A stretch of DNA of 64,000 nt. Source: Moniliella sp. 'wahieum'. Its lineage: Eukaryota; Basidiomycota; Moniliellomycetes; Moniliellales; Moniliellaceae. Under the pieces are notes generated by a model. The model made no database searches. It saw only the letters and a list, made by a program, of their open reading frames with translations, and was not told the origin of the DNA. The stretch spans positions 658,815 through 722,814 of the forward strand of contig RSEE01000029.1 of assembly GCA_003971905.1 (NCBI GenBank), in the 5' to 3' direction. Every line of letters starts with the position of its first letter. The first letter of the stretch is position 1. Of this stretch, positions 20,521 through 33,439 are shown piece after piece. The position numbers and the translations under genes were made by a program.

Positions 20521-23344
20521 GCTGGGGTGGGGAGAGAGGAGAGGAGGAGCAGAGGCGAGGACGAGGACGAGGAGCCCAACCTCGGGCGAGCGTGGTGGAG
20601 GCGGCGGGGGGGGGCACTGGCGGGTGGGGGGGAGGAGGAGCAGCAGACAGGGTCGGAGCGAAGGGCCTGCGAGTGGGTGCGGGCTTAGCATTCGCTTCGC
20701 TTCGTGCCAAGTGAAGTGCTTAGCCAGTCGGGCGGTCGTGCGATGCGCCATCTGCAGCCTGGGCAAGCGCAGCACAGCCCAGCACGCACCATCGGCCAGC
20801 TGTGCCCAGCGCCCAGTGCCACGCCCAGTGCCCAGCACTCTGCCCGCGTCCGAGCCGCCGCACCCACCCGCTCGCGCCATCGTGCATCGCCTGCCGTCCG
20901 GTGCCGTCACGCGTCACCGCCCCCACACACCCGCCCCGTGCCTCCCGCCCACACCGCGCCGTGCCACCCCCGGGTGGCTTGCCGCTTGGCCGCCCGGGGG
21001 CTGCTGCGGTGGCACCGCGGCCCCGCAGGACTGCGCAGCTCTGCGCAGCCCAGCGCCCCGCCAGTGTGCTTGGCACACGACCGGGGCCCCTCGGCCGTCG
21101 CCTCCACGGCCCCCGATGCATGATGCTTGCGCCTCGTGTGGGACAGGGGATGCTGCGGGCGCCCCCATGCATGATGCATGATGCATGATGCATGGTGTCT
21201 GATGCATGGTGTCTGATGCATGATGTGCGATGTGTGATGCTGCGCAGAGGCAGTGTCCAGTCTCTCCCGCTGCCACCGCTGTCGTACGGTCGTACTAGTC
21301 CGCCCAGCCTGCAGGCCCAGTGCGATGTGAGACTGATCGTTGAACGGCGCTGGCCTGGAGGGCTTGGCACTGCGCCGCTGGGCAGCCGACAGCGAACGTG
21401 ACGCGTGACGTGTGAACATGTTGAACTTCAACTTGAATAGTGAGATGGAGCGGTGCATTCGGTCAGTCCCAGGAGGCTGCCTCGGACTGGCGCGGTGCGC
21501 AGCCCCCTGCGCCACCCCGGTGGACCGGTGCTTCCGCGGAGCCTCCCCTCTGTGGGCTACTGTGGGCGTCCATCTTGCCTGGGGCCGACGCTTGGGCCTT
21601 AGGCTAAGGGTTACCTAGTACCTAGCCACTAGTCACTGGCTAGTCACTGGTTAGTCACCAGTCCGCGGGATGGCTCAGGCGCGGTGTTGAGCCTCAGCTT
21701 GCCTGCGCCCTCATGCCGAGGCCGATGCAGGCCGATGCCGGCCGATGGATGGACTGGGTACACCGACTCATGCTTGCCCGACCTGACCGACCGGATGGGT
21801 GGTCTGGTCGATCGGATGACCGAGGTTCGACTGCTGGCCAATACATATCGTAGAGGCCATCGATGCCAGTCGCTCGGGCAGGCGGCACTGGCGCTGCGCT
21901 GCGCTGCGCTCGGTCGCGCTCGGCGGGGGGCGCACCACACACTGCTCTCCTGCCCCTGCCTGCTCTGCTTCGCTCGCTCTCTATCGTGCCTCCCATTTCA
22001 GGCGCCAGCAGGCCAGCGTGCGTCGAACGTACTTCCCCTCAGTTACGCGTTACGCTCGCAGAGCACCTGTACCTAGCATGTAGCACCCCCCAGCAGCCAC
22101 TAGCCACTAGCCCTCCACCATCGGCCATCCACCATCCCATGTCGCCCCCCGTGCCAGCCGCTGGGCAGAGAGAGTGATGGAGAGGGGCGTTCAAGCTCAA
22201 GCTTCAAGGACCCTAGAGTGGCCAGAGAACCCCCAGTGACTGGGGACCGGTGATCAATGACCGATGGTCGCTCCAAGCTACACAACCGCTCCACCACTCT
22301 TCTCCACAACACTGATTGATTGCGACAAGTTGGCCACGTACAGACGATCCACCCACGCAGCAGCCCCCGCCGTCCCCGCCACCTCCCACTGCCCACCTCC
22401 CTATCTCTCCCCATCTCAGATCCCACACCTCCCTGTGCTTTCTACCGCGCCAAGCCATCAGCCAGCCGCACTGCATCACACCAAGCTTGAAGCTTCATGC
22501 ACGTTGCACGAAGCGGCTCGAAAAGCACATACTCCCCGCTCCATGATCCCACTCCACGCTCCACGCTCCACGCTCCACACGCTCTCCGCCACGCTCCCCC
22601 GTCACGCGCCACGCGCCACCGCCCCCCCTTGTTTGGTCGCCAGGGGTCGCCTTGGGCCCCTTGAAGCTTGACGTTGGAGCTTGAAGCTAGATGCAATGCT
22701 TTGTCGACTGGATTTGCCCGCTTTTTCCTGCCCGCCTAGTACTTAGTACTTAGTAGGTACATCGATGCTACCAGCCCAAATCTTGATAAGGCTCACAGTG
22801 AGTACGTACGGCTGCCGCCGCCGAGAATCATTTCCTAGCACTAGCCACGAGTTACTAGGTAGCCTAGCGAGTAACTAACTAGTAACCAGCCACCAGTGAG
22901 GTTACCTGACCATCATCCACATGGCCTCGCGTATCGAGTCTGCATCTGCATACCTGAGAAGCGCAACGCAATAGGGGGTGCAGAAACGCATAACTGGTAG
23001 CCGGTAACCGGTAACCTCCCTTGCCGCTGCGGCTTGTGTCACATCTCAGCGTCATCACTTAGACCACATCACACATAGTCACGTGACTGACCCACGTGCG
23101 CCCTTGGGTGTCTGCGTCTCTCCAGCCTTAACCATTGCTTTGCTGCACCTACCAGTCCCCCAGCGCCCTCAGCTGAAGACTCCTTGGAAGCTCACCCCCA
23201 CCATCCCATTTTCTCACTTTCCTTTAGCAGCTTGAGCCCACACTTGACTTGTGGACAGACGTGTGGGCCACTCGCCTGCTGCCGCGCCACCCTCCCACAC
23301 GCTACCCCTTCCGTATCTGATGCGCGTACCCAAGCCGTCTATAA
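20521..23344. other. Repeat-rich, gene-free region
   Basis: No coding similarity on either strand. It includes a polypurine tract (20521-20660), GC-rich sequence with CGCAGCTCTGCGCAGCCCAGCG motifs (21030-21060), a dense GATGCATGATGC/TGGTGTCTGATGCATG cluster (21165-21240), CACTAGTCACTGG elements (21625-21660), AAGCTTCAAGC elements (22190-22205, 22485-22500, 22660-22690) and CTAGTAACTAGC-like elements (22835-22905). Several look like short mirror or inverted combinations. Confidence 0.45.
21165..21240. repeat. GATGCATGATGCAT cluster
   Basis: ATGCATG and ATGATGC units repeat about eight times, interrupted by two TGGTGTCTG units. It is the densest occurrence of this motif in the window. Confidence 0.85.
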
Positions 23345-25432
23345 TGCCTGCCGTCCCCGCCGCCCCGGCTGCCCTCACGGTGGACGATGGCGCCCTGGCT
23401 CTTCCGCCGGCCCACGTGCACTTGTGCCGTCCATGTCGCGGCCAACAACACACACCCACTCGAGCTTGCCTTTGCAGGCTCTATGCGGACCAAAGTCCTC
23501 TCCCTGGCAGATGCCGCGGCCCAGATCCAGAGCCCGGCGCACGCCAAGGCCTTGATTCACTTCTTGACCGAGGAACGTGGGTACACCCTCGCGGAGGTCC
23601 TTGCCGAGGTGCCGAATGGCTGTGTGCCCGTCACCCCCCGATCTACCCGGATTCCACGCGCTCGCCACGGACCCGCCTACCGTACCTTGACCATGATGGC
23701 GCCCGCCCCAGCGGACAAACCGTGGAAGCTCATTGACCGTATCATCTCCTCCCAGGTGTTCCCTCCTGGCCTGCCTGCCCTGCCTTGGGCTCCAGCAAGT
23801 GGTACATGCTCATGAAGAAGGGGTTACTGCAGTGTGTGGTCTGTGGCACATTCTCGAGAACGGTCCTGCGACAGCCGACGAGGTGGCACTCGATTATGAA
23901 TTGCCCGCCTGCCTCGCCGTGGGCATGGATGACGAGACCAGGTACATGGTACAGGACCGATCGGGACACGTGTGCGTGTTCCTACGCAACCTGCACCGCC
24001 AGTACGGCGACGGGCACGACTTAGCCATGCGGGAAGTGTACCTGCGGCAGTTACTAGTTACTAGTTACTGCAGCTCCAGCCCAAGCGCGGAGAGATGTTG
24101 CAGGAAATTTGTCGCGCATTGAGGTGTGAGCCCGCGATGCGTCTTGCTCGTCGAGAGCGATTCGGTGGCTTGTATGACCCTCCGCTCCGCTCGCTCTCTC
24201 GTCCACCCCCTCGGCATGATCAACCTCGCCTCGCGCACCGCACACACACACGCATCCAAGCTGTGCACCTCAGTGGCCTCGCGCTCGAGCTCCAGCCAAC
24301 TACCGTTCCAGCCAGGCGGGATCGCGCCTGCCGCCGTGTGGCCAGCGGTCCGGCCAGGCCCGCGCAAGCGACCACCGTCCAACGGGGGACCGCCTGTCCA
24401 TCCACCGCTCCCGCTACGCCTCCCACAGCCCTGCGGCACGCGCGTCCTCCACCCTTTCTCCCTCCTGCACCTCCACAGTCCCTGTCCCGCGCCACGGCGG
24501 GGGGACCGAGGTACGCGCTGACCGTGACAGATGCCTGTACGCAGTACGCCTGGACGCAGCCGTTGGTGCGGCAGCAAGATGCGACGGCGGCGGTGCAGGC
24601 GCTGATCTGGCGGGACCTTGCTCGTCCTGACCGGCGCCTTGAGACCGTGCGGTGCGACCATGTCCCCCCGCTCTCTACGGCTTTGGAGACGTTTTGTGCT
24701 GAGCTGGGCGTGGTGCGGCAGCGTGCGGATGCGCATGCGCATCCGGACCAAAAGGCGTCCGGGGGGAATGACACGGCCGGCGCACACCGTCCATCATCCA
24801 ATCTACCTTGCACTCTTGCACCGTGCCTGGAGCATGGTACGGTCCAACGGCTTGGTCTGGGACCAGTGGTCCACCACAACTCTCCTGGCCGCCACGTAAG
24901 CTGCCAACCAGGCCCGGCCCCGGTCCGCCCCACGGCCCCAACCCGGGCACCGGGAACGGCACCAGGAGACTGTGGGACAGACAGTCGGTTTGTGGCGTAC
25001 CATGGGTTCCACCCCTTGGCTCGGCATGCCAGCGGCCCAGTTTGGCACGCCTCGCGTACCTGCCCGTGCGCCCGCGCATCAGCCCCACGAGAAGACCGAC
25101 ACGCGTCCCCCTCCGCGTGCCAAGTCGAAATCGAATCCCGATCCGAATCTGAGCTCCAAGCCGAACGGCGGGCGCGTGCCATAATGCTGGTTGGGTACGG
25201 CCCCGGTCGGGGCGGGTTCCAGCGCTGGATATTTGTCGTCCCCCTACTGACGCAGGGCCAGGGGCAGGACCAAGTTGGGTCCCGGTGGCACCAGCCGTCG
25301 CACGCCAGCTTGACCCGCCTCCGGTACACTGACAAGTGCCCTGCTCACTTTCGGCCCCGCCCCGCCTCGCCTGGTGGTAACTGCGGCATGGGAGCTGATG
25401 CGCGGGAGACGAAGAGTTTGTCTGTGGTGTGA
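23345..25432 (+). mobile_element. Degenerate copia-like (Ty1/copia) retrotransposon remnant
   Basis: The clearest part is an integrase core at about 24510-24900: YALTVTDACTQYAWTQPLV, QALIWRDL, RLETVRCD, LETFCAELGVVRQRADAHA and HPDQK, matching the copia D-D-E integrase layout (first Asp in TDA, second in VRCD, the HPxxN region degenerate). Downstream, ARAIMLVGYGPGRGGF (about 25175-25225) resembles the copia integrase C-terminal RxxxxxxVGY...GY block. Upstream, 23345-24090 carries an open but shifted frame (ADAAAQIQSPAHAKALIHFL; DDETRYMVQDRSGHVCVFLR) that I cannot assign; it may be gag/protease or a host gene. No reverse transcriptase/RNase H and no LTR pair were found. Confidence 0.5.
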
Positions 25433-27153
25433 TATGTGACGGGTTGCTTGTTGCTTGTGGCTTGTTATGGCTACACACGCACACTCTGTCCCCTGGCTGT
25501 GATCTTATATGAAAAAACTTATATGACCCTGTTTTTCCTCTTTCTTCAAACTTGAAGCTTGAACAGCTTGTCACCGCGAGTTGTGGTAGACGTCGCATGG
25601 TTGCTTGCCTCTCCTTCTCTCGGGTTAGTACATAACGCACAACACCATTCCATGCATTGAGCCAACGAATACGGATCATCGATTATCATCCCCATTCAAA
25701 GCAATATTGAAGGCGCCCTCCAGCTTCAAGCATCACTAGCATTAGCCACCGCTCCTTGTCCCACTTCGGTCGCACTGCAAGGGAGAAAAAGAAGGCAGCA
25801 AGCCAGCGGCACAGGGATCCCACCCCACAAAAGAAAAGGCGCGCGGCGAAATGAACGATAATCGAGATGATCCATCATTTTGTCCCGAGGCGTGCCTGTG
25901 GGCCCACCCCGCGATGGAAGTTTGAAGCCGTTGGCCATCTCCGCAACACATTATGGCACCGCGTTCCATCAGTACTATCCGTTGAACGTTGACCTTAGTT
26001 GGCCCAGTACTGCTGCCTGCTGGGGATACCCTTCTTCGACATCGACGAACGAAACAGCACTCTGATCCTCTTCCTCCCTTCCTCCCTGAGATGCAGTCTA
26101 GAACAATTGTTAATTGTTAGACACTACATGGTTTCAGGAGCTCAAACAAGAACCTTGGTATCTCTGACAGTTGGTTCTTCTCTCGTTATGCATAGACAAG
26201 GACGGTAGATAGATTATTGATTTTGACTGTTTGTATTTCTCTGTGTTGTGCTCTTTCAGTATACTTGTTTCTTTCCTCACTTCCCTCCGCCTCTCTGACG
26301 CTTTTTGTTACGCGGCGCTCCATTTATCTCCGGACCGTATGTCGTAAACATTATCTCATCCGAACACGCTTCAGCCTCGTTAGATTAGCGAGAGCGAGCC
26401 AGAAGGAACCTTATCCATGCTGCGGATACTTTCAGTATAGCGCCTGCTCTTCTTTAGGACTCCATCTGATCCCGCTTACTACAGCGCGTCGAGTATGGTG
26501 ACGCTGCAGGGAACAGCGTTACCGGTAAGGTTACCCGGACTCCTGGACGCCTTCAACTGGTCCGACAGCCTACGCACGCGTCTCCTGCTTCAGAGGGTCT
26601 GTCTGAGTTGCGGCCTTTGCACCCAGGCACCTCCCAAACTAGAGGGTCTCCCTCGCCTCTACACCCGCTGGGTTCAACCAGGATCTGAGGCAGGACCTGA
26701 CGTACGAGACTCCGATTGGACTGTACAACGGTTTATACCCCCAAACTACAGAGGTGGGCCCCACCTCGCCCCCCCCATGATGCTTTTGTCCCTTTGCATT
26801 TGGCCAATTTCCAAGCATACACACATATGTGGGGTTTTGGGGCCAGAAGCGTACAAGAATCTATGCAGTCAGACTCTTCTCTCGTGTCGCAGTGCACACA
26901 ACTCTTCTTGCTGATCCCTTACCTGGCAGGAAGCGGGGTGCCATCTTGGTGGTGGCGCCGTGGCAAGCGGGCATTGCGGATGAGAGGGTGTAAAAGGGTA
27001 CGAAGACCGTTTTTCCAGCGCCTTGTGATGAGGATGCTGCGCTGAAATCGGTGCAATTGCGATGTGGCTCTCACGCTCCAGGCGGGACGCAACCACACCC
27101 AGCCAGACCCAGCGCACCCAACCCACCGCTCGTCCTCTCTCCGCCCGCCCCGC
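25433..27153. other. Gene-free interval of lower GC
   Basis: No similarity recognised. AAGCTTGAAGCTTG-type element at 25552-25570; inverted acaattgttaattgtt at 26104-26119. An unbroken frame 26495-26914 (+) has no recognisable domain and Pro/Leu-rich composition. Confidence 0.4.
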
Positions 27154-29655
27154 CATGTCTGCGCCCCCCATCCCGCCCCGCCCCACCCGCACCCGCAGCA
27201 GCAGCACCACACCACCACCACCACCACCGCCGCCGCCTCCTCCGCCCTCCACAAACCACCACCCCACCCCCGCCCGTCGGGGCACTGCCTTGCCGTACCA
27301 GCCGCGCCAGCGCCCCCCGCGTCCTCCGCCTCCTCCGCGCCCCCCCGCCCCGTCCGCCGACCCACATCCCCCCGCCCAGTCCCCCTCCGTCCCGCACCTG
27401 CCCACACGCCCTTCCTCCGCCTCTCGCCCGCCCCTCTCCCTCCCGGCCACCCCAGCCGGCCGCGAGGAGGCGGTGCCGCTACGCGAGCGGACAGGCCGCC
27501 TGCTCGCACGCGGCGAGAACTACCTCGCCACCCGCGACTGGCGTGGCCTCGGCTCCAGTGCCAAGTCGCGTCTCGGAGGCCTCCTCCATGGCGACGGCGC
27601 GCGCGATGCCAGCCCCCCCGGGGGGATGCGGCCATGGCGGACGAGGTGACGCCCATTTTACTCCCTGGCTTTGCGCTGGCCCACCCAGACGCCGCGGCTA
27701 CCGACACTGCGCTCAGCGTCTATTGCCATGGCATCGTCTTTCGCCTGCCCCAGACACCCGGTACCAGGCAGAAGCTCTTCAACACTATGGCTCGCCAGGT
27801 ATGCCATGCCCCCCCCCCCCCCCTAGAACCCGTTCGCCTCGCTTCTTCGCTTGGTGCCTCGCTGACCCCGCCGCCTCCCTTCGCAGCTCGCCGGTATTCC
27901 CAAGGCCCCACAGCCTACTCGTTCCGTTACCCTTTCTACCCCTGCCTCTCCACAATCGAGCCGGAGTAGCCTGGCGCAATCCCGTGACCTCTTCGATGCG
28001 CCATTAGCTGACGAACCCGAGTCGGAGCTCGAAGCCGACTGGGACGAGGGCGTGCCAGACGCTGCGTCCGCCCATCCCGGCCTGCCCACTTCCAACGGTG
28101 TATCTGCTGCCCCGTCTTCACCCGGGCCGCGAGGGACGCCATCCAAGCGCCTCTCCACACTCCAACGACTCTCCACCTTACCCGCCAAAGCGGAAGCAGC
28201 GTGGCTCGGCGGCGGCGCCGGTACCCACACTGGTCTTGTCCCGGGCCCGCTACCGGCCCCCATTCTCCTGGCTCGGGCTCCATCTGGGCCGGCCGTTCGG
28301 CCGAAGAGTTGGAGGTGCTGCGGTTTAACCTCGAATCCCGCTTGCACGAGTTTGGTCGTACAGGGTGGAATGGTGTCCTATGACCATCGAGGTGCAACCT
28401 CTCCTGCGCCGGCCCCCCTCCCCCGGGCGCCCCCATCCTCCCGCCACCTCGCCCGCACGGGTCCCCCTTGTTGGCCGTAACTTCGACCCGGGCCGGCAAG
28501 GGAGGCGTGTTTGATGTGACGCTTTCGGTTTCGCGGACCAAACGGGACGAGTTTATGAACAAGGTTTACCCGGGCCACAGCTGGGACGAGGAGGAGGCAC
28601 TCCGGGTGCGTGCGGTACTTGGATCGGTCGAAGGGGCTGGGGTGACCCAGCCCTCGTTTGCTGGCAAGGCGACAGGCTGGATGCGGGTAGACATCACGCA
28701 TGACGGGCCGGGCCAGGTACGGGTCGTGTCGGACATTGACGATACGCTCAAGGTGACCGAAGTGACTGCGGGGATGCGAACCGTGTTCCAAAATGTGTTT
28801 GTGCGCAACTACACTGAGGTACTGGTGCCTGGGATGTGCGAGTGGCTCACCGCCATGGCCAAGGAAAACGTTGGCATCCATTACCTGTCCAATGCACCCA
28901 ATGAGCTCCATTCCGTCGTCCAAGACTTTTTGACCGCCAACCAATTCCCATCCGGCCATGTCCACTTGAAAGACTACCCCAGCGGGCCGTTTGACCTGCT
29001 CAATTCCTGGCTCGAGCCCGCCGGCGAACGCAAACGACCTGCCTTGAACCGCATCCTCTCTGCCTTCCCCAACAGCCGCTTTGTCTTGCTCGGCGACTCG
29101 GGCGAACTGGACCTCGACATTTACACTTCTCTCGCCATGGAACACCCCCATCGCATTTGCGCCATCTATATCCGTGACGTGCATTCTCCACGGGCGCTGG
29201 ACAACCCCGACTCGATCCGTGTGGCACGCTTGTTGGCGCAGCGCAATCGCCGGATCGGCTTTGCTACCTCGTACGATGCCCAAGCCCTGGCGCAGGACCT
29301 GCCCTTTGACCCGGACCGCCGCCAAGGCCAGGGCCAAGGCCGAGCCCAAGCACAGCCGCACCCCGACGATAGCGATGAAGGCTGGCCGCCGTTGGTGGAA
29401 GGCTACCCGTTTCCTGGGAGCAAGTTTAGCAACTTACTCTTCACCCTGCCTCCGCCATATGGAAGCGCGCCTCCGCTTCTGCCTGAAGGCGATGTGCCCG
29501 GGGACGATAGCGTGCCCAACACCCCCCGTAAACGCTCCCCCCACGAACTATTTACATCCGTGTCCGCCGCGCCGTCGAACTTCTCCCTCCCACCACCCTC
29601 CTCACCGTCTTTGGCCGCCAAGACCCCACCCCCGTCGCCGAGGCGCTCAGCGTGA
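27154..29655 (+). CDS. APP1: App1-type phosphatidate phosphatase (actin patch protein)
   Basis: Mg-dependent phosphatidate phosphatase; the yeast protein acts at cortical actin patches in endocytosis. A Pro-rich N-terminus with polyproline stretches (possible SH3 ligands) is followed by LRERTGRLLARGENYLATRDW and, after a shift near 27630, VTPILLPGFALAHPD...ALSVYCHGIVFRLP. There is an intron at 27799-27886. The catalytic domain starts at about 28500 (GGVFDVTLSVSRTKRDEFM) and contains the HAD-like DxDxT motif VVSDIDDTLKVTEV (28726-28770), NVFVRNYTEVLVPGMCEWL, GIHYLSNAPNELH, HVHLKDY and RFVLLGDSGELDLDIY, as in App1/LNS2-like proteins. The C-terminus is Pro/Ser-rich. Shifts lie near 27630, 28320 and 28400. 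Confidence 0.9.
27799..27886 (+). other. Intron in APP1
   Basis: GT-AG intron (CAG|gtatgcc ... cgcag|CTCGCC) that joins TMARQ to LAGIPK; it contains a C12 homopolymer. Confidence 0.75.
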
Positions 29656-29987
29656 TCCACCGCGGCCGGCAGCATCGCTCTTGACCCGGCAAGAAGAATA
29701 GCACTTGAGCAGAGGATTGGTCCAAATCAAGTGGTGCGTGCGACGGGGTGTGTGGGGCGAGACAAGGGAGAAGGAAGAAGGAGAGGGGAGAGGGATGAAG
29801 TCTATCTGATCTGTATGATCACAGTTGTATGTATGTGAAGTCCGCTTGGTACGGCACGTGTCTAGGGTATGCAATGCAGACGGGCTCCGAGGGCAAGGAG
29901 AACAACAATCCTACTAGGCGGGCTGGATTCAAGCAAGGGGCGGAGCACGGCAGGGGAGAGGTTAGAGCATCCTTGCCGAGACAGTAT
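29656..29987. other. Convergent 3' interval APP1-VPS35
   Basis: Only 3' flanking sequence of two convergent genes; nothing else seen. Confidence 0.5.
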
Positions 29988-32900
29988 CTAGATCCCCCAC
30001 TTGGCCACTGCGCTCTGGACGATGACTGCGTTCCAATCGGGTTCGCTGCGTGGGTCGTCGACGGATCGGCGAAGCAGGCCCTCCTGGGCAGTGCGTTTGC
30101 GAGTAAGGATGTGCCGTAGCTGGGCGCGGAACTGGCGGAGACATGCGTCGGGGTGGGCCAGGCCGCCTTCGGGCGCGGCCGGTGGCCCAGCAGCCACAAG
30201 CGCATCCAGGCCGGCCGAGATGAGTTCGACGAGGCTGTTGAGGAAGCGCGCTTGGATCTGTTCGACGCCATGCTCAAAGTAGTACAGGTACTGGTCCAGC
30301 GCCGAGCAAAAGATCTCGACCGTCGAGCGCTCGTCAATGCAGCTGTTGGCGATCCGCAGTGCCTTTTGCAGACACTCCAACACCCGCTTCCCATCCCGCA
30401 ACAAGGGCTGCGGGCCATGCGGCCGCCGGTCCCACGTCCCATTCGACCCGGCCTCCAGCGTGTGCAGCGCCGCCTCGGCCACCGCCGCTCCCATCCGCTC
30501 TCCCGACGGCGCCAGCGTCTTTCCCACCTCGGCGCCGCCATACGCTTCGGTCTGCCACCACAGGTGCGAGGCCATGAGCACGGCCGTGGCCTGGTGCGGC
30601 TTTTTGAGTAACTTGGCCCCATGCAGCGTCGCCTTGGTGATCAGCCGATCGTAGTTCTCCTCCCCGAACCCACGCGCCGTGTGGAGGGTGGAGATGACGA
30701 GGCCAATCGCCTGCAACTGCGCACGCGACTCACTGATCGATTCCTCGTACACAGTGAACGCCTGCACATAAAACTCATACGCTTGCTCCTCAAACCCACA
30801 CGCATCCGCACTCTGCGCCACTAGCAGGTACAACCGCAAGCACAGATCCGACACGAGTTGGACTCGATCCGGTGTAGAGGAGACCAATGATTTGGTGCAC
30901 AAACTTGTACAGCGCCTCCATCTTGCGTGCCCACGCACTCCATCCACTGCCACTGCCACTGCCACTGTCACTGCCCTGCGTGCCGGCCGTCTCGGTCGCC
31001 GCCACGTTCTCCCGCAACTTGAACCGGCGCGCCAGTTGGACCGTGGCAAAGACAAGCGTGGGCAGCGTAAAGCGGATCCGGTCGCCGCCCTGGATAAAGT
31101 GCGTGCGTGCCGTTTGGAGCAAGACGAATTGTGTCTCCACATCTTCCGCCCGGAACAGGTGGACCAAGCGCGCCAGCCAGCCTTGCTCTTCCTTCACCTC
31201 TTCCGCCTCGGCGGCCGTGACGGGCGCAGACAGGCGCGTCGTCCCCGTCGCCACAGCTTGGCTCTCCCGCGGCGGCACCACCAACGTCCCACACAGCGAC
31301 AAGATCCCTTCCACATCTTCCGCCGTCGCTAGCACCGTCTCGTTCTTGAGGGTGGAGCGGACAATGGCTTGGGCAATGTGTTTGTGCGTCGCGAACGGCT
31401 GGAGAGCCAGAGCGTAGGGTAGTGCGGCAGCGCAAGCAAGGTGAGGGTGGAGGTGTAGGCTTCGATCGGCAAGGCCAGTACTTGGTCAAGTTCTTTGTGT
31501 CTCATCGGCCAAAAGGAGCGGGTCGTTGGCTTGCGCATGCGCTTCCACATGGGCCGCAGCAAAGCCCAGCACTTGGTCCACATACTCCAATCGGTCCGGA
31601 TAACACGACAAGCTCAGCTGCAACAGCGATACCAGCAGCGCCGTCACATCGGGCAAGGATAGGTCCGGCCGGGCCTGGATCAGGTTCACCACCTGGGCCC
31701 AAAATACCTCGAACAACGGCACGTTCACCGGTACCCCGCGGAATTTTTCCACATTCTCGTCCAGCTCATCCAGCTCCTCAATCGCAGGCGCCGGTGCTGG
31801 CGTTGGTGGTACAGGTGCCACCGCCCCCGATGGCAGCCCGGACCGCATCTCCTGTCCTCCTGCCGAGACGGTCGATCCCGATCGCGGACGGGCGTCTGTC
31901 CGTTCGCGTTCCCATCCCCTTCCCAGCCACTTGCGTTGTCGGGATGAGAGGGCGGCTGGGCCGAGGATGGGCTTGCGGCGGCAACGGCGGCGGCACCAGA
32001 TTGTTCAAATAGGCTCTCCGCGTCCCCTCCCTCTTGCTTGGCATGAGCAGCGAAGCGGGGTTGGGTCGAGCTCGAGCCATCGGGCACAGCAGCGCCCTTG
32101 GTGGCGAAAGCGGCCCCCGGAGATCCTGGCATAGCTCCAGCTTGGCGGGCCGCAAGGCGCAATTGACGTGTCTTTTCGGCCAAGCGCTGGGTTGCCAGCT
32201 GTTCTTGCCTTCGGATCTCGTCTGCATTGTCGTTCTCCGCTTCACGCTGGGCGTAGGCGGCAATGCGGTTGATCAGTGCAATCACAATTCCTTGATGTTG
32301 ACCTTGGGATGGAGCTTGGAACAGGCCTGGAGGAAAGGACTGAGGGTGCGGATGTGAAAGTCGTCGGGGAAGACTTGGATCACCACCTCCATCAGGTACT
32401 CTTGCGCAATCACATCTTTGCAGTTGACCACCTGCTCCAGAATGGCAGGCAGGATGACTTGGCGGTACAGCGGGAGCCCCACGCCTTCCAGCTCGGACAG
32501 ACGCACAAGGTTGGTCCCGATGAGGATGCGCAGTTCGCGGCGCTCCGACTCGCGGCGCTCCCGTTCGCGCGACGGGCCCTGGTGCTGCAACCGCACCCAG
32601 AGCTTGTTCATCTCAATAAAGTTGGTCAGCACAAACCCGATCGAGTCCTGCAGGCTGCCCTCGGGCCGAGGCTCGTGCCGGTGGGCAAGTGGTCCCGCGT
32701 CACGCCGGACAGGTAGTTGCGCAAGAACAGGCCCCGGGTCGGGTGCTGCACGCCCCGACTCATCTCCATCATGTCGCGCATGATCTCCTGCACGGGCGCA
32801 TCGGGAATCGACATGTACACGCCGCCCACTGTGATCATCAGGTAGAGGCGCGGGACGATGCTGCCGCAGTACTGCACCAGCTCGTACAGCTCGGCCAGGT

Positions 32901-33235
32901 GGTGGCGGCCATCGAGGTGGGCGTCGCGGAGGTAGGCGGCGAGGTGGCGCAGCGCATCAAACACAGGCACATCTGCAGGCACGAGCACGAGCACGCGCAC
33001 AGGCACACAGGTCAGCGACACGGCAGCAGCGCAGCAGCCAGCTGTGGACGGCAGGGGACATACACAGGTCGTAGTACGCCTTGGGCGACAGGGCCGAGGT
33101 GCGCAGCTCGGCCAGCATGGTCGCGGCCTTGAGTGCGTCCATGAGCTGGTCGGCGTCGAGGCAGTGCACCATCTGGGCCAGCTGGATGCGGATGGAGTGG
33201 GTGGCCTCGGCGATGACCTTGGCGGCATCGTCCAT
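29988..33235 (-). CDS. VPS35: Retromer subunit Vps35
   Basis: Cargo-binding alpha-solenoid of the retromer, recycling receptors from endosomes to the Golgi. N-terminus [41 protein letters not shown]; an intron (32973-33063) joins YDL to [15 protein letters not shown]. The diagnostic Vps26-binding motif [14 protein letters not shown] follows (about 32860-32815), then [22 protein letters not shown]. The helical repeats continue through [39 protein letters not shown] and, after a long Gln/Ala/Ser-rich insertion (about 32235-31800), [18 protein letters not shown] and [17 protein letters not shown]. The C-terminal part (about 31335-30000) includes [20 protein letters not shown] and [20 protein letters not shown]. 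Shifts near 32660, 32270, 31840 and 31500. Length fits the family apart from the insertion. Confidence 0.95.
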
Positions 33236-33439
33236 GGCGGCGGAGGCGGATGGGGAGGGGGAGGCGAGGCGGGGCGGCGATGAGATGGGTTGCGTCGGGC
33301 GGGTTATCTTGATGCTACGCGCTTCATCCGCCCTGCAACACATGGGGCGCACTGCTAGGGTTGCCCCTCCCTCCGACCAGTGCGCCGTCGGCCTCATGAC
33401 GTCGGCGCCCCATCCCACCTCGTCCCCACCGCCACCGCC
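33236..33439. promoter_or_regulatory. Short bidirectional promoter VPS35 / UBA-UIM gene
   Basis: Only about 204 bases separate the two divergent start codons, so regulatory sequence must be shared. No TATA box is obvious. Confidence 0.45.

Noticed and set aside
26495-26914. 139-codon plus-strand frame
   Set aside because: No recognisable motif, splice structure or overlapping support; treated as a chance frame.
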